This document shows positions 28,479 to 38,748 of a stretch of 64,000 bases of DNA, piece after piece. The DNA comes from Paraburkholderia dinghuensis (GTDB lineage: Bacteria; Pseudomonadota; Gammaproteobacteria; Burkholderiales; Burkholderiaceae), in contig NZ_RQIS01000002.1 of the NCBI RefSeq assembly GCF_003837865.1, forward strand, positions 186,001 to 250,000. Direction: 5' to 3'. How positions within the stretch are numbered: the stretch's first letter is position 1; each line of letters starts with the position of its first letter. The notes below the pieces were generated by a model. The model was given only the letters and a program-made list of their open reading frames with translations, was not told the origin of the DNA and searched no databases. The position numbers were made by a program, and so were the translations under genes.

Positions 28479-29392
28479 TGTCCGCTCCTCAACGCAATAC
28501 GGCGGGCCTGCACGGCGGCGCGTCGATGGATACGGAACGTCCCACGGTTTCGCCGTCGAGGGCGTCCATCCGGTTGCCCCAGCGGCTGTGGAAATGCATC
28601 GTTTGGGCTGGCGTCGTGTTCTTCCTTTTGAACGTGCTGTTGCTGATCGCGACGGTCGGCATGAACTCCATTGCGACGCGCTGGTTCGGCACCCCGCTAC
28701 CGCAGGGCTTCACGCTGCACTGGTACGCGCAGGCGTGGCGCGATTTCCAGCTTTCGAGCGTACTGTGGGTGACATTCGAGGTGGTGGGCGCCGTCGTGGT
28801 GCTCGCGGTTGTGCTGGGCGTGCCTGCCGCCTATGCGCTCGCGCGCGCGCAATTTCCCGGCAAGCGCATCGCGATGCTCGTGTTTCTGCTGCCGCTGATG
28901 GTGCCGCCTGTGACCTACGGCATCCCGATGGCGACGGCCATGTACCGGGTCGGCCTCGCGGGCACGCTGCCTGGCGTGATCCTCGCGAACCTCGTGCCTG
29001 CACTGCCGTTCGTGATCCTCGTGATGACGCCGTTCATCGAGCAGATCGACCCGAATCTCGAATCCGCCGCGCGCATTTTCGGCGCGAACACGCTGCGTTA
29101 TTTCCGCTATGTGCTGCTGCCGCTGCTCGTGCCGGGCATGCTCTCGGCGGCGCTGCTCGTGCTCGTGCGCACGATCGGCATGTTCGAACTCACTTTCTTT
29201 ACCGCCGGACCCGACACGCAGACCCTCGTCGTAGCGCTGTATTACGCCGTGTTCTCGACGGGCGTGCGCGCGCCGCAATCGATCGACGCCATGGCGATGA
29301 TCTATATGGCAATCACGCTCGCGTGGGTGCTGGTGGCGCTGCAGTTCGTCAGCCCGACACAGCTTGTGTCGCGCGTGAAGGAGCAGCGCTGA
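28478..29392 (+). CDS. ABC transporter permease 2
   Basis: A 304-residue inner-membrane protein of the PotC type with six helices. Its EAA loop reads LESAARIFGANTLRYFRYVLLPLLVPGM. The ATG overlaps the stop of permease 1 (TGATG). The first 35 residues are a hydrophilic extension, so initiation at Met17 (MDTERP) is an alternative. It completes a 2+1+1 importer with permease 1, the ATPase and the binding protein. Confidence 0.88.
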   Translation: MSAPQRNTAGLHGGASMDTERPTVSPSRASIRLPQRLWKCIVWAGVVFFLLNVLLLIATVGMNSIATRWFGTPLPQGFTLHWYAQAWRDFQLSSVLWVTFEVVGAVVVLAVVLGVPAAYALARAQFPGKRIAMLVFLLPLMVPPVTYGIPMATAMYRVGLAGTLPGVILANLVPALPFVILVMTPFIEQIDPNLESAARIFGANTLRYFRYVLLPLLVPGMLSAALLVLVRTIGMFELTFFTAGPDTQTLVVALYYAVFSTGVRAPQSIDAMAMIYMAITLAWVLVALQFVSPTQLVSRVKEQR

Positions 29393-29444
29393 CCGGCGAC
29401 GGCAGCCCTAATAGACTCAAGAGATACACCTGGAGCAAAGCATC

Positions 29445-31193
29445 ATGAGCAACAAGCGAAAGACCCCTGAAGAACTGCGCAGCCATCGCTGGTACGGCGT
29501 GAACGATCTGCGTTCGTTCGGCCACCGCTCGCGCACCGCGCAGATGGGCTACGACCGCGAGGAATATGCGGGCAAGCCGGTCATCGCGATCCTCAACACG
29601 TGGAGCGAGATCAACCCGTGCCACACGCACTTCAAGCAGCGTGTGGAAGAGGTTAAGCGCGGCATCTGGCAGGCGGGCGGTTTCCCGGTCGAGTTGCCGG
29701 TGCAGACGCTCTCGGAGCCGTTCCAGAAACCCACGACGATGCTCTATCGCAACTTCCTTGCGATGGAAACCGAAGAGACGCTGCGCTCGTATCCGGCGGA
29801 CGGCGTCGTGCTGATGGGCGGTTGCGACAAGACCACGCCTGCGCTGCTGATGGGCGCGATCTCGGTGGATCTGCCCGCGATCTTTCTGCCGGCCGGTCCG
29901 ATGCTCAACGGCAACTGGAACGGCGTGACGCTCGGCTCGGGCTCCGACACCTGGAAGTACTGGGCCGACCTGCGCGCGGGCAAGATCACCGAGCAGGACT
30001 GGAAGGGCGTGGAAGGCGGCATCGCGCGTTCGCCGGGCCACTGCATGACGATGGGCACGGCGTCGACGATGACGAGCGCGGCCGAAGCACTCGGCTTCAC
30101 GCTGCCGGGCTTCGCCTCGATTCCCGCGCCCGATTCGCGCCACGCGCAGTATTCGGCGAAGACGGGCATGCGCATCGTCGATATGGTGTGGGAAGACCTC
30201 AAGCCCTCGGACATCATCACGCGCAAGGCGGTCGATAACGCCGTGACGACCTGCCTCGCGCTTTCAGGCTCGACCAACGCGATCGTTCACATGATCGCGC
30301 TCGCGCGCCGCGCCGGTGTCGAACTGACACTCGGCGATTACGACGACATCGCGCGCCGCACGCCGGTGCTCGCGAACATCCGTCCGACCGGCAAGTTCCT
30401 CATGGAGGACTTCTTTTACGCGGGCGGTCTGATGGCGATGCTCAAGGAACTGGGCGATCTGATCGACGGGACGCAGCGCACGGTGAACGGCAAGACGCTC
30501 GGCGAGAACATCGCCGAGGCGCAGATCTACAACGACGAAGTGATCCGCCGCCGTAGCAATCCGGTGATGCCGGACACGGGTCTCGCCGTGCTGCGCGGCA
30601 ATCTCGCGCCGGATGGTGCGGTGATCAAACCGGGTGCGGCCGAGCCGCATCTGCACGTGCATACGGGTCGTGCCGTCGTGTTCAAGGACTACAACGACAT
30701 GTCCGCGCGCATCGACAGCGAGGATCTCGACATCGATGAAAACTGCGTGATCGTGCTGCAGCACGCGGGCCCGATCGGCGCGCCGGGCATGCCCGAGTGG
30801 GGCCAGTTGCCGATCCCGCAGAAGATCCTGAAGAAGGGTGTGCGCGACATGCTCCGTATCTCGGACGCGCGCATGAGTGGCACGAGCTACGGGGCATGCG
30901 TGCTGCACGTGGCGCCGGAGTCGTTCATCGGCGGGCCGCTTGCGCTCGTGAAGGACGGCGACATGATCGAGCTGAACGTGCCCGAACGCCGCCTGAACGT
31001 GCTGATCTCCGACGAAGAACTCGCACGCCGCAAGGGCGCATGGGTCGCACCCGACCCGCGCTTCACGCGCGGCTACGGCGCGATGCACCAGATGCACGTC
31101 ATGCAGGCGGACAAGGGCTGCGATTTCGATTTCCTGCAGCGTGAAGGTGCCGGCGGCGGTTGCGGTGGAGGGGGCGAGCCCGAGATCCACTAA
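29445..31193 (+). CDS. IlvD/Edd-family sugar-acid dehydratase (arabinonate/xylonate dehydratase-like)
   Basis: A 582-residue iron-sulfur dehydratase. The N-terminus [25 protein letters not shown] and the cluster or metal motifs [15 protein letters not shown] and [12 protein letters not shown] are those of the sugar-acid branch of IlvD/Edd, near L-arabinonate and D-xylonate dehydratases. SGSTNAIVH and [11 protein letters not shown] complete the active site. It converts an aldonate or aldarate to a 2-keto-3-deoxy acid, the presumed substrate of the DHDPS-family lyase upstream. The C-terminus ends in an odd Gly/Cys-rich tail, GAGGGCGGGG, that Rhizobium arabinonate dehydratase lacks as I recall it. 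It is the last gene of the ABC operon, 52 bases after permease 2. Confidence 0.88.
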   Translation: MSNKRKTPEELRSHRWYGVNDLRSFGHRSRTAQMGYDREEYAGKPVIAILNTWSEINPCHTHFKQRVEEVKRGIWQAGGFPVELPVQTLSEPFQKPTTMLYRNFLAMETEETLRSYPADGVVLMGGCDKTTPALLMGAISVDLPAIFLPAGPMLNGNWNGVTLGSGSDTWKYWADLRAGKITEQDWKGVEGGIARSPGHCMTMGTASTMTSAAEALGFTLPGFASIPAPDSRHAQYSAKTGMRIVDMVWEDLKPSDIITRKAVDNAVTTCLALSGSTNAIVHMIALARRAGVELTLGDYDDIARRTPVLANIRPTGKFLMEDFFYAGGLMAMLKELGDLIDGTQRTVNGKTLGENIAEAQIYNDEVIRRRSNPVMPDTGLAVLRGNLAPDGAVIKPGAAEPHLHVHTGRAVVFKDYNDMSARIDSEDLDIDENCVIVLQHAGPIGAPGMPEWGQLPIPQKILKKGVRDMLRISDARMSGTSYGACVLHVAPESFIGGPLALVKDGDMIELNVPERRLNVLISDEELARRKGAWVAPDPRFTRGYGAMHQMHVMQADKGCDFDFLQREGAGGGCGGGGEPEIH

Positions 31194-31216
31194 GGAGAAC
31201 GGTTCGGCAGCGGGAC

Positions 31217-31256
31217 ATGAGGCGCGCGAGGCGCGCCTCATGCTGCGAAGAGCAGC
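31217..31256 (+). terminator. Compound stem-loop between dehydratase and porin genes
   Basis: A perfect 11-bp stem (ATGAGGCGCGC/GCGCGCCTCAT, 3-base loop, 31217-31241) is followed at once by GCTGC-gaaga-GCAGC and GATTTT. The second stem with the short T-run could terminate the ABC-dehydratase operon. The first may protect its 3' end. Confidence 0.55.
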
Positions 31257-31318
31257 GATTTTCAAAGAGCAGTAACCAAAGCGTTTTATAACCACAAAGA
31301 CTAAAGGTAGGAGTACAG

Positions 31319-32512
31319 ATGAAAAAAACAGTCATTGCAACGGCGCTCGGTCTTGCCGCGATGGGCGCACAAGCCCAGAGCAGCGTGACGCTGTACGGCA
31401 TCATCGATACGAGCGTTGCATATCTGAATAACGTGAAGACCACGAGCGGCGGCGTCACGAGTAGCGGCGCGTTCGTCGGCATGGGTCAGGGTGTCTGGGG
31501 CGGCAACCGCTGGGGCCTGAAGGGGCGTGAGGACCTCGGCGGCGGTACCGCTGCCATTTTCCAGTTGGAAAATGGGTTTAACAGCGCCAACGGTGCTACG
31601 GGCAAGACGGGCCTGATGTTCGATCGCGGCGCGTGGGTTGGCCTGACCAACGCGAACTACGGCACGCTGCAGGCGGGCCGCCAGTACACCCCGTACTACC
31701 TGCTGCTGTCGCCGTGGAGCCCGACCACGTGGCTCACCGGTTACTTCGGCGCGCACCCGGGCGATATCGACAATCTCGATACCGACTACCGCGTGAACAA
31801 CGCGCTGACGTACACGTCGCCGGTCTTCGCTGGCCTGACGGTTTCCGGCATGTACGCGTTCGGCGGCCAGCCTGGCAGCTTCAGCCAGGGACAGTCGTGG
31901 AGCGTTGCAGCCCAGTACAAGATGGGTGGCGCAGGCCTGGGTGTGGGCTACGAGCGTTTCAACAACGCGACGGTGGGTGGCGGCGCATGGAGCCCGAACT
32001 CGACGGCTTACTCGGGCACGGGCGAGCAGGGTAACAACAGCCTGACCGCAGGCTACCAGACCGCGGCAGCACAGAACCGCTTCGCGGTGACGGGCGGCTA
32101 TACGTTCAACCAGTTCGACGTGTCGGCTGCGTACTCGAACGTCCAGTATGTTCCGGGTGTGAACTCGTCATTCGCAACGAAGGCGATCTTCAACACGGCC
32201 GGCCTGGCGCTGCACTACCACGCAAGCACCGTGTGGGATCTGGCTGCAGGCTACGCTTACACGCGTGCTACCACGGCTAACGGTGTCACTTCGGCAGCGA
32301 GCTACAACCAGTTCAACCTGACGCAGCTGTACAACCTGTCGAAGCGCAGCCGTATCTATGTGCTCGAAGGCTACCAGCGCGCGAATGGCCAGACGCTGAA
32401 CTCTAGCGGCAAGGTGGTCAATGCTACGGCAAACCTGGGCGACCAGACCGTCGGTTCGAGCGGCGGCCGTAGCCAGGTTGGCTTCACGGTTGGTATCAAC
32501 CACCAGTTCTAA
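31319..32512 (+). CDS. Gram-negative porin (OmpC/Burkholderia type)
   Basis: A 397-residue outer-membrane beta-barrel. It has a signal peptide (MKKTVIATALGLAAMGAQAQS), then the porin start SVTLYGIIDTSVAYLNN, GNRWGLKGREDLGGGTAAIFQLENGF and RGAWVGLTNANYGTLQAGRQYTP. The C-terminus VGFTVGINHQF ends in the aromatic residue needed for BAM insertion. It has its own leader with GGTAGGAG and a strong terminator, so it is probably transcribed separately as well. Its place in the island suggests uptake of the same sugar acids across the outer membrane. Confidence 0.92.
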   Translation: MKKTVIATALGLAAMGAQAQSSVTLYGIIDTSVAYLNNVKTTSGGVTSSGAFVGMGQGVWGGNRWGLKGREDLGGGTAAIFQLENGFNSANGATGKTGLMFDRGAWVGLTNANYGTLQAGRQYTPYYLLLSPWSPTTWLTGYFGAHPGDIDNLDTDYRVNNALTYTSPVFAGLTVSGMYAFGGQPGSFSQGQSWSVAAQYKMGGAGLGVGYERFNNATVGGGAWSPNSTAYSGTGEQGNNSLTAGYQTAAAQNRFAVTGGYTFNQFDVSAAYSNVQYVPGVNSSFATKAIFNTAGLALHYHASTVWDLAAGYAYTRATTANGVTSAASYNQFNLTQLYNLSKRSRIYVLEGYQRANGQTLNSSGKVVNATANLGDQTVGSSGGRSQVGFTVGINHQF

Positions 32513-32543
32513 TAACCTGATCTAAGTCTCCATGGAAAGTTTT

Positions 32544-32576
32544 GCGGTGGCATCGCAAGGTGCCGCCGCTTTTTTC
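32544..32576 (+). terminator. Rho-independent terminator of the porin gene
   Basis: GCGGTGGCA pairs with TGCCGCCGC (one G-U) around an eight-base loop, followed by TTTTTTC. Confidence 0.85.
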
Positions 32577-33882
<1,306 letters not shown>

Positions 33883-33903
33883 AGGAACGGGCGGGAACGC
33901 CGC

Positions 33904-33946
33904 GCCGGAACGTCATTCCCGCAGCCGTGCGGGCGGGCGTTCCGGC
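33904..33946 (+). other. Intra-operon hairpin between dctP and dctQ
   Basis: GCCGGAACG pairs with CGTTCCGGC and encloses a second stem CCCGC/GCGGG. No T-run follows. It probably sets the ratio of receptor to membrane subunits. Confidence 0.55.
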
Positions 33947-34043
33947 TTGTTGCGTTTATTGCCGCTTGTTGTGTTTCGCGCGGAGATACGCCAGCGAACC
34001 TGGCGGGCTAATCCGGCTCTTCGCGATGGATGAGGATGTCCAG

Positions 34044-34523
34044 ATGAGTTTCATGAAACGACCGAACGACTGGGTCGCCAGCGGACTGACGATTGTCTCC
34101 GCAATCTGCCTCGTCGTGCTTTGCGTGCTTGTGCTGTACGGCGTGGTCATGCGTTATGTGTTCGACAACGCGCCCGACTTCGTCGAGCCGATCGCGTTGC
34201 TGCTCGTGATCGCGATTGCGTTCTTCGGCGCTGCACTGAAGGTGCGCGACGGCGGCCATATCGGCCTCGATTCGCTGATTACGAAGCTGCCGCCCAAAGG
34301 TCGCCGTGCGGCTGTCGCGTTCCAGCACCTTTGTCTTATTGCGTTCGCCATCGCAGCGATCGTGGGCTGCAATGAAATGGCATCCACCACCAGCGACGAT
34401 CCGATTCCGATCATCGGCGTGCCGGAAGCCGCGCGTTACTACATTCCGATGATCGCCAGTGCGTGCATCGTGCTCTTTTCCCTCGAACATCTGCTGAATA
34501 TGTTCGCACGCAAGCGGACCTGA
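34044..34523 (+). CDS. dctQ: TRAP transporter small permease DctQ
   Basis: A 159-residue membrane protein with four helices (about 12-35, 48-70, 92-112, 130-152). The helix 1 end VVMRYVFDNAPDFVEPIALLLVIAIAFFGAAL is typical of DctQ (the RYVF...W/E pattern). The ATG at 34044 behind GAGGATGTCCAG is chosen; ATG 34026 in the same frame is possible. It forms the integral complex with DctM, whose gene starts six bases downstream. Confidence 0.87.
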   Translation: MSFMKRPNDWVASGLTIVSAICLVVLCVLVLYGVVMRYVFDNAPDFVEPIALLLVIAIAFFGAALKVRDGGHIGLDSLITKLPPKGRRAAVAFQHLCLIAFAIAAIVGCNEMASTTSDDPIPIIGVPEAARYYIPMIASACIVLFSLEHLLNMFARKRT

Positions 34524-34529
34524 TCGATC

Positions 34530-35882
34530 ATGGAACTCGCCATCCTTTCCATTAGTTTTATTGTGCTTCTCGTGCTCGGGGTGCCCGTTTCGTTCGCCCT
34601 CGGGCTTGCGTGCGTGCTGACCTATCTTCACGAGGGCTTGCCGATCGCGACCGCGATGCAGTCGATGATCTCGGGCATCAACGCGTTCTCGTTCCTCGCG
34701 GTACCGTTTTTTATCCTCTCGGGCGAGCTGATGCTGCACGGCGGCATCGCCGATCGAATTCTGAAATTTGCGCAGGCCACGGTCGGCCATTTCCGCGGCG
34801 GTCTCGGCATGGCCAACGTGGTGGCCTGCACGATGTTCGGCGGCGTGTCCGGGTCGCCCACGGCCGACACCTCGGCAATGGGCGGCGTCGTGATCCCGCT
34901 GATGAAGCGCGAGGGGTACAGCGCTGCGTATGCGGTCAACGTGACGACACACTCGTCGCTGGCTGGCGCGCTGATGCCGACCTCGACCAACATGATCATC
35001 TATGCGCTGGCCGCGCAGGGCATCACCGGCATGGTGGCCGGCAATTCGGTGAGCGGTGTGTCTATCGGCGATCTGCTGTTCTCGGGCCTGATTCCGGTGC
35101 TGTGGGTGATGGGCTTCGTGCTCTTGACCGCCTATTGGCAAGCCGTGCGCTTTGGCTTCCCCCGTCGCCCCGATGGCTCCACCGTGCTCACGAAATTTCC
35201 GGGCTGGGCCGAGGTCGGGCGAACCTTCATCGGCGCGTTGCCGGGTCTGTTCGTCATCCTTATCATTCTCGGCTGCGTGGCCAAGGGGATCGCGACGGCG
35301 ACCGAGGCGGCCGCGATAGCCGTGGGCTATTCGCTCGTGCTGACCTTGTTTGTCTACCGCAGCATGACGCGCGCAAAGCTCTTCACGGCACTGTCGCGCG
35401 CCGCGCGGACGACGGGGGTTGTGCTGCTGCTGATCGGCGTGTCGAACATGCTCCGCTTCCAGATGGCGTACCTCTCGATTCCCGACGCCATCGAAGGCAT
35501 TCTCGAGCACGCGACCACGGTGCCATGGCTGATGCTGCTGTATATCAACATCATCCAGGTCTTTCTCGGCACGTTCGTCGATATGGCCGCGCACATCCTG
35601 ATCACGACGCCGCTGTTTCTGCCGCTCGCGATGCACTATGACGTCGGCCCGGTGCAATTCGGCATCATGATCCTGCTGAACTGCTCGCTCGGACTCGTGC
35701 ACCCGCCAATTGGCTCAGTGCAGTTCATCGGCTGCGCGATCGGTGATGTATCGATCGGCGAGACCACCAAGATCGCCTGGCCTTACTACCTCGCGATCTT
35801 CAGTGCGATCAATATCGTCACGTATTTCCCGGCGTTTTCGACCTGGTTGCCGAGTCTGATCAGCGGCCATCCAGTGTTCTAA
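34530..35882 (+). CDS. dctM: TRAP transporter large permease DctM
   Basis: A 450-residue membrane protein of about 12 helices that forms the Na+-driven transport core. The conserved FLAVPFFILSGELMLHGGIADRIL and the GGVSGSPTADTSAMGGVVIPLMKREGY signature of DctM are present. So is HPPIGSVQFIGCAIGDVSI, near the C-terminus. Its 3' end overlaps the converging propeller gene by 23 bases. Confidence 0.92.
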   Translation: MELAILSISFIVLLVLGVPVSFALGLACVLTYLHEGLPIATAMQSMISGINAFSFLAVPFFILSGELMLHGGIADRILKFAQATVGHFRGGLGMANVVACTMFGGVSGSPTADTSAMGGVVIPLMKREGYSAAYAVNVTTHSSLAGALMPTSTNMIIYALAAQGITGMVAGNSVSGVSIGDLLFSGLIPVLWVMGFVLLTAYWQAVRFGFPRRPDGSTVLTKFPGWAEVGRTFIGALPGLFVILIILGCVAKGIATATEAAAIAVGYSLVLTLFVYRSMTRAKLFTALSRAARTTGVVLLLIGVSNMLRFQMAYLSIPDAIEGILEHATTVPWLMLLYINIIQVFLGTFVDMAAHILITTPLFLPLAMHYDVGPVQFGIMILLNCSLGLVHPPIGSVQFIGCAIGDVSIGETTKIAWPYYLAIFSAINIVTYFPAFSTWLPSLISGHPVF

Positions 35883-37059
35883 GGGTGAGGGCGCGGCGCC
35901 GTGAGGGTGGCCGCGCCTCTCGGCCAAACCGGACGCAATAAACCGGCGGCAAATGCGCCGAAATCAAATCCCAGCTTTCGCCGCCATCGGCGGATGTCCA
36001 AAGCCCGCCAGTCGTCGATCCCATCGCGAGGCGCGTGCCTGACTCATCGACATCGAGTCCGTGCCGGTACACCAGGTCATACGCCGGTGCTGCCGGCAAT
36101 CCGTTCGAGAAACGCTCGAACGTGCGCCCACCGTCGCGCGTGCGCGTGACGACGAACTTTCCATCCACCGGGACCCGGTACTGGTCTTTTACCGCGGGCA
36201 CGAACCACGCGGTGTCCGGCTCGCGCGGATGCACGGCAACCGCGAAGCCGAAGCTCGATGGCTGCGCCTGAATCCTCTGCCAGTGCGTCGCGCCGTCCGT
36301 CGAGCGGAAGATCCCGCAATGATGCTGAGTCCAGAGCACATCGGGGTTGGCCGCGCATTGCACGACGTGGTGCGGGTCCTGCACGTTGGGGTCACCGCGG
36401 CGCTCCGGTGGCATGTAGTCGGCCTCCATCCCCTCGGAACCCTGGCGCCAGGTCGCGCCGCCGTCGGGGGTTTGCCAGACGCCGCCGGATGACACGCCGA
36501 CCGTGATATGGCGGCTGTCGCGTGGATCGACCAATACGGAATGGATGCCCGGCGCGTCGTAGCCCCCACCGGCCCATTCGCGGCGTTCCGGGCGATCCCA
36601 CAAGGCGCGGTTGAGTTCCCAGGTGTCGCCACCGTCGCCAGAACGGAAGAGGCCGCCTGGAATCGTGCCGGCCCACAGGACGCCGGGCTCATCCGGCCCA
36701 CCGGGTTCGAGTGACCAGATCTGCTGAAGCGTCCACGGAACTGGCGGGCGGGGTGGGGCCGCATTGTCCGCACTGGCGTTTGCCCCGTCGCTCACGCGAG
36801 TTTCCTCGGGCGGCTGCGGTGGATAGACGGGGACCGCACACTCTTCCCAGTCCGCCATGCCCGCGCGCCGGCGATGCAGCTTCACGCCGAAGTGGCCGAG
36901 ATTGAGCGCGGCGTACAGCGATCCGTCGCGCGGATCGGCCAGCACCATGCTCACCGGCTCGCCGATGAACTGCGGCTCACCGAGCGTCCAGCGGCCCTGA
37001 TTGTCGGCATGGAGTTCGAATAATCCCTTTCGGGTTGCGACGAGCAATCGATCGGTCAT
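35860..37059 (-). CDS. Sialidase-like BNR/VPS10-type beta-propeller protein
   Basis: A 399-residue protein without a signal peptide, so cytoplasmic. Asp-box repeats mark the propeller blades: RSGDGGDTWELN, QTPDGGATWRQG, RSTDGATHWQR, RTRDGGRTFERF and TSADGGESWDLI. It begins MTDRLLVATRKGLFEL, typical of the exo-alpha-sialidase-like family often annotated only as WD40/YVTN/BNR-like. Catalytic sialidase residues cannot be assigned. A MoaD/ThiS-like gene lies just upstream on the same strand. I recall this pairing from other proteobacteria, but no function is established. Confidence 0.8.
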   Translation of the reverse strand: MTDRLLVATRKGLFELHADNQGRWTLGEPQFIGEPVSMVLADPRDGSLYAALNLGHFGVKLHRRRAGMADWEECAVPVYPPQPPEETRVSDGANASADNAAPPRPPVPWTLQQIWSLEPGGPDEPGVLWAGTIPGGLFRSGDGGDTWELNRALWDRPERREWAGGGYDAPGIHSVLVDPRDSRHITVGVSSGGVWQTPDGGATWRQGSEGMEADYMPPERRGDPNVQDPHHVVQCAANPDVLWTQHHCGIFRSTDGATHWQRIQAQPSSFGFAVAVHPREPDTAWFVPAVKDQYRVPVDGKFVVTRTRDGGRTFERFSNGLPAAPAYDLVYRHGLDVDESGTRLAMGSTTGGLWTSADGGESWDLISAHLPPVYCVRFGREARPPSRRRALTLRTLDGR

Positions 37060-37182
37060 GTCGAGTGTCTCCGGTGTCCCATGCAGGGCGGTCGAACCGA
37101 GTTAGTGCTTCAGCGCTGACTCTGATTCAGTGCAACGCGCCCATCTGCTGTGATGCAAGGCTCAACAATGGCTGAGGCGCCA

Positions 37183-37452
37183 TTAGCCGCCCGACAACGC
37201 CTGCACGACGTAAACGCGGGTTTCCTCGCCGAGCACGTCGGATAGACGCTGGCGATCGCGTACCGGCCGTCCGTCGACAAACACGGCGAGATGCTTTCGC
37301 AGCGAACCCTGATCGTCGAGGATATAGCCGCGCAGCCGGGGTTGTCCGGCAAAGACCGCCTCGAGCGCTTCGCCCAGCGTGCGCGCGTCGATCTCACGTT
37401 CGGGCGTCGGGACATGCCGTTGAATCGATGCAGCGAAGAAGATGTGTGCCAT
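37183..37452 (-). CDS. MoaD/ThiS-family beta-grasp protein
   Basis: An 89-residue ubiquitin-like protein ending in the diagnostic ALSGG. In this superfamily the terminal Gly-Gly is adenylated by an E1-like enzyme and then carries sulfur or forms conjugates. The fold pattern ARTLGEALEAVFAGQPRLRGYILDDQGSLRKHLAVFVDGRPVRDRQ fits. No moaE, thiG, thiF or moeB lies nearby, so it is unlikely to be the molybdopterin or thiazole subunit itself. It precedes the BNR propeller gene by 123 bases on the same strand and is probably co-transcribed. Confidence 0.82.
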   Translation of the reverse strand: MAHIFFAASIQRHVPTPEREIDARTLGEALEAVFAGQPRLRGYILDDQGSLRKHLAVFVDGRPVRDRQRLSDVLGEETRVYVVQALSGG

Positions 37453-37600
37453 GGCGCAGTGGCCGGGCGAAATCGCCGTGTCAGGTGGTTCTGTAGTTTA
37501 GGCGATATACAGCTTGTTTTATGTCTTCGCCCTTTGTCGCGTCGCGATCAAGGGTTCGATCGCACCGGGCGGACGGGAAAAGAGGGACGCGAAGTCAACA

Positions 37601-37824
37601 ATGACACAGGTTTCCGATAGTCAACCCGGTGTGCAGATAGTGCGTAACGGAAACGGCTGCCCCTCCGGAATAGCGGGGCAGCCGGACTCAGATATGCCTT
37701 CAACAATGTCGCCCGCTTCATCCGGGACGACGTGCTCCCGTTGCGCTTCGAAAACGGGCAGTACGCTGTCCTCGAATACCGTGCGCCGCAGTTCTACTTC
37801 CGGCGTCACGAAATAGCGAACTAG
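37601..37824 (+). pseudogene. Small hypothetical gene broken by a one-base frameshift
   Basis: Starting at ATG 37601, the frame reads MTQVSDSQPGVQIVRNGN. From 37654 the +1 frame continues to TAG 37824 as RLPLRNSGAAGLRYAFNNV, then ARFIRDDVLPLRFENGQY and AVLEYRAPQFYFRRHEIAN. That second part has strongly protein-like composition, but a TAA lies just upstream in its own frame, so the two parts fit only as one protein of about 74 residues with one base missing near 37652. It could be a real mutation or an assembly error. I do not recognise the family. Confidence 0.5.
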
Positions 37825-37859
37825 CGGGCGTTTTTCAACATGAGCCACGCAGGCCGCTA

Positions 37860-38687
37860 TCACCCACCGCGCTTGCCGCGCGCTTCTTCTGGCGTGAAGT
37901 CAAAGCTCGCAAAGCTGCCACCCTGGTAGCGTTGCGCGACGGCGTCGAGCGGATTCTGCTGCTTGAGGATCTCGTCGGCGTAGTCCTCGGCATTCTGCTG
38001 CGGCCGATAGCCGAGCCGTTCGGCATCGTCGTTCGCACCGGTCTGAACCCAGTAGCCGCGCGTGTTGTTCGACACGCCCCACACGACCGCAAAACCGATT
38101 TCCGGCACGTTGATGACGCGGTCGACCAGATGTAGCAGATCCTCATGGCCGAACCACGTGCTCAGATGGCGGAACTCAGTCGGTCGCTGTACGCAGCTCC
38201 CGATGCGCACGCACACCGTCTCGATTCCGTGCTTGTCCCAGTAGAGCCGGGCGAGCGATTCGCCCCACGCTTTGCTGAGGCCATAGAAGCCGTCCGGGCG
38301 GAATGCGCAGTCGAGCGTCAGCTTGTCTTCAACCGGATACATGCCGATCGCGTGATTCGAGCTTGCGAACAGGATGCGCTTCACGCCGTTGCGGCGTGCG
38401 CCCTCATAGACCTCGACGAGTCCGCGCAGGTTGTTCTCGATGATCTCGGGCAGCGGGCGCTCGACGCTCGTGCCGGCCATGTGGATCAATACATCGACGC
38501 CTTCGAGCAGGCGATCGACCACCTCGGACTGGCGCAGGTCGCCGTGCATGACGTCTTCGCCCTCGACGATCGGCGTGAGCGGCTTCGAGCCGGCCGCGGA
38601 GCGCAGATTCACGCCGCGCTCGAGGAGCGCCTGGCGCAGCACGGTGCCTAGCTGGCCGGCTGCGCCGGACAATGCGACTTTCTTCAC
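37860..38687 (-). CDS. udh: Uronate dehydrogenase
   Basis: A 275-residue short-chain dehydrogenase that matches Agrobacterium/Pseudomonas uronate dehydrogenase over its length. It has the NAD motif SGAAGQLG, HMAGTSVERP, FASSNHAIGMYP (Ser), YGLSKAWGE (Tyr-Lys pair), VRIGSC and LSTWFGHEDL. It oxidises D-galacturonate or D-glucuronate to the aldaro-lactone with NAD+. The GTG start is set by AGGAA at eight bases. It follows exuT by 61 bases on the same strand, so import and first oxidation are co-expressed. Confidence 0.9.
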   Translation of the reverse strand: MKKVALSGAAGQLGTVLRQALLERGVNLRSAAGSKPLTPIVEGEDVMHGDLRQSEVVDRLLEGVDVLIHMAGTSVERPLPEIIENNLRGLVEVYEGARRNGVKRILFASSNHAIGMYPVEDKLTLDCAFRPDGFYGLSKAWGESLARLYWDKHGIETVCVRIGSCVQRPTEFRHLSTWFGHEDLLHLVDRVINVPEIGFAVVWGVSNNTRGYWVQTGANDDAERLGYRPQQNAEDYADEILKQQNPLDAVAQRYQGGSFASFDFTPEEARGKRGG

Positions 38688-38748
38688 TGTGGTGTTTCCT
38701 TTCGTAAAAACGCCAAAGACCGGCGTCCCGAAGGGCGCCGGCCGAAAT

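Noticed and set aside
34008..35702. 564-codon minus-strand frame over dctQ and dctM
   Set aside because: It is a shadow of two membrane proteins with no recognisable family.
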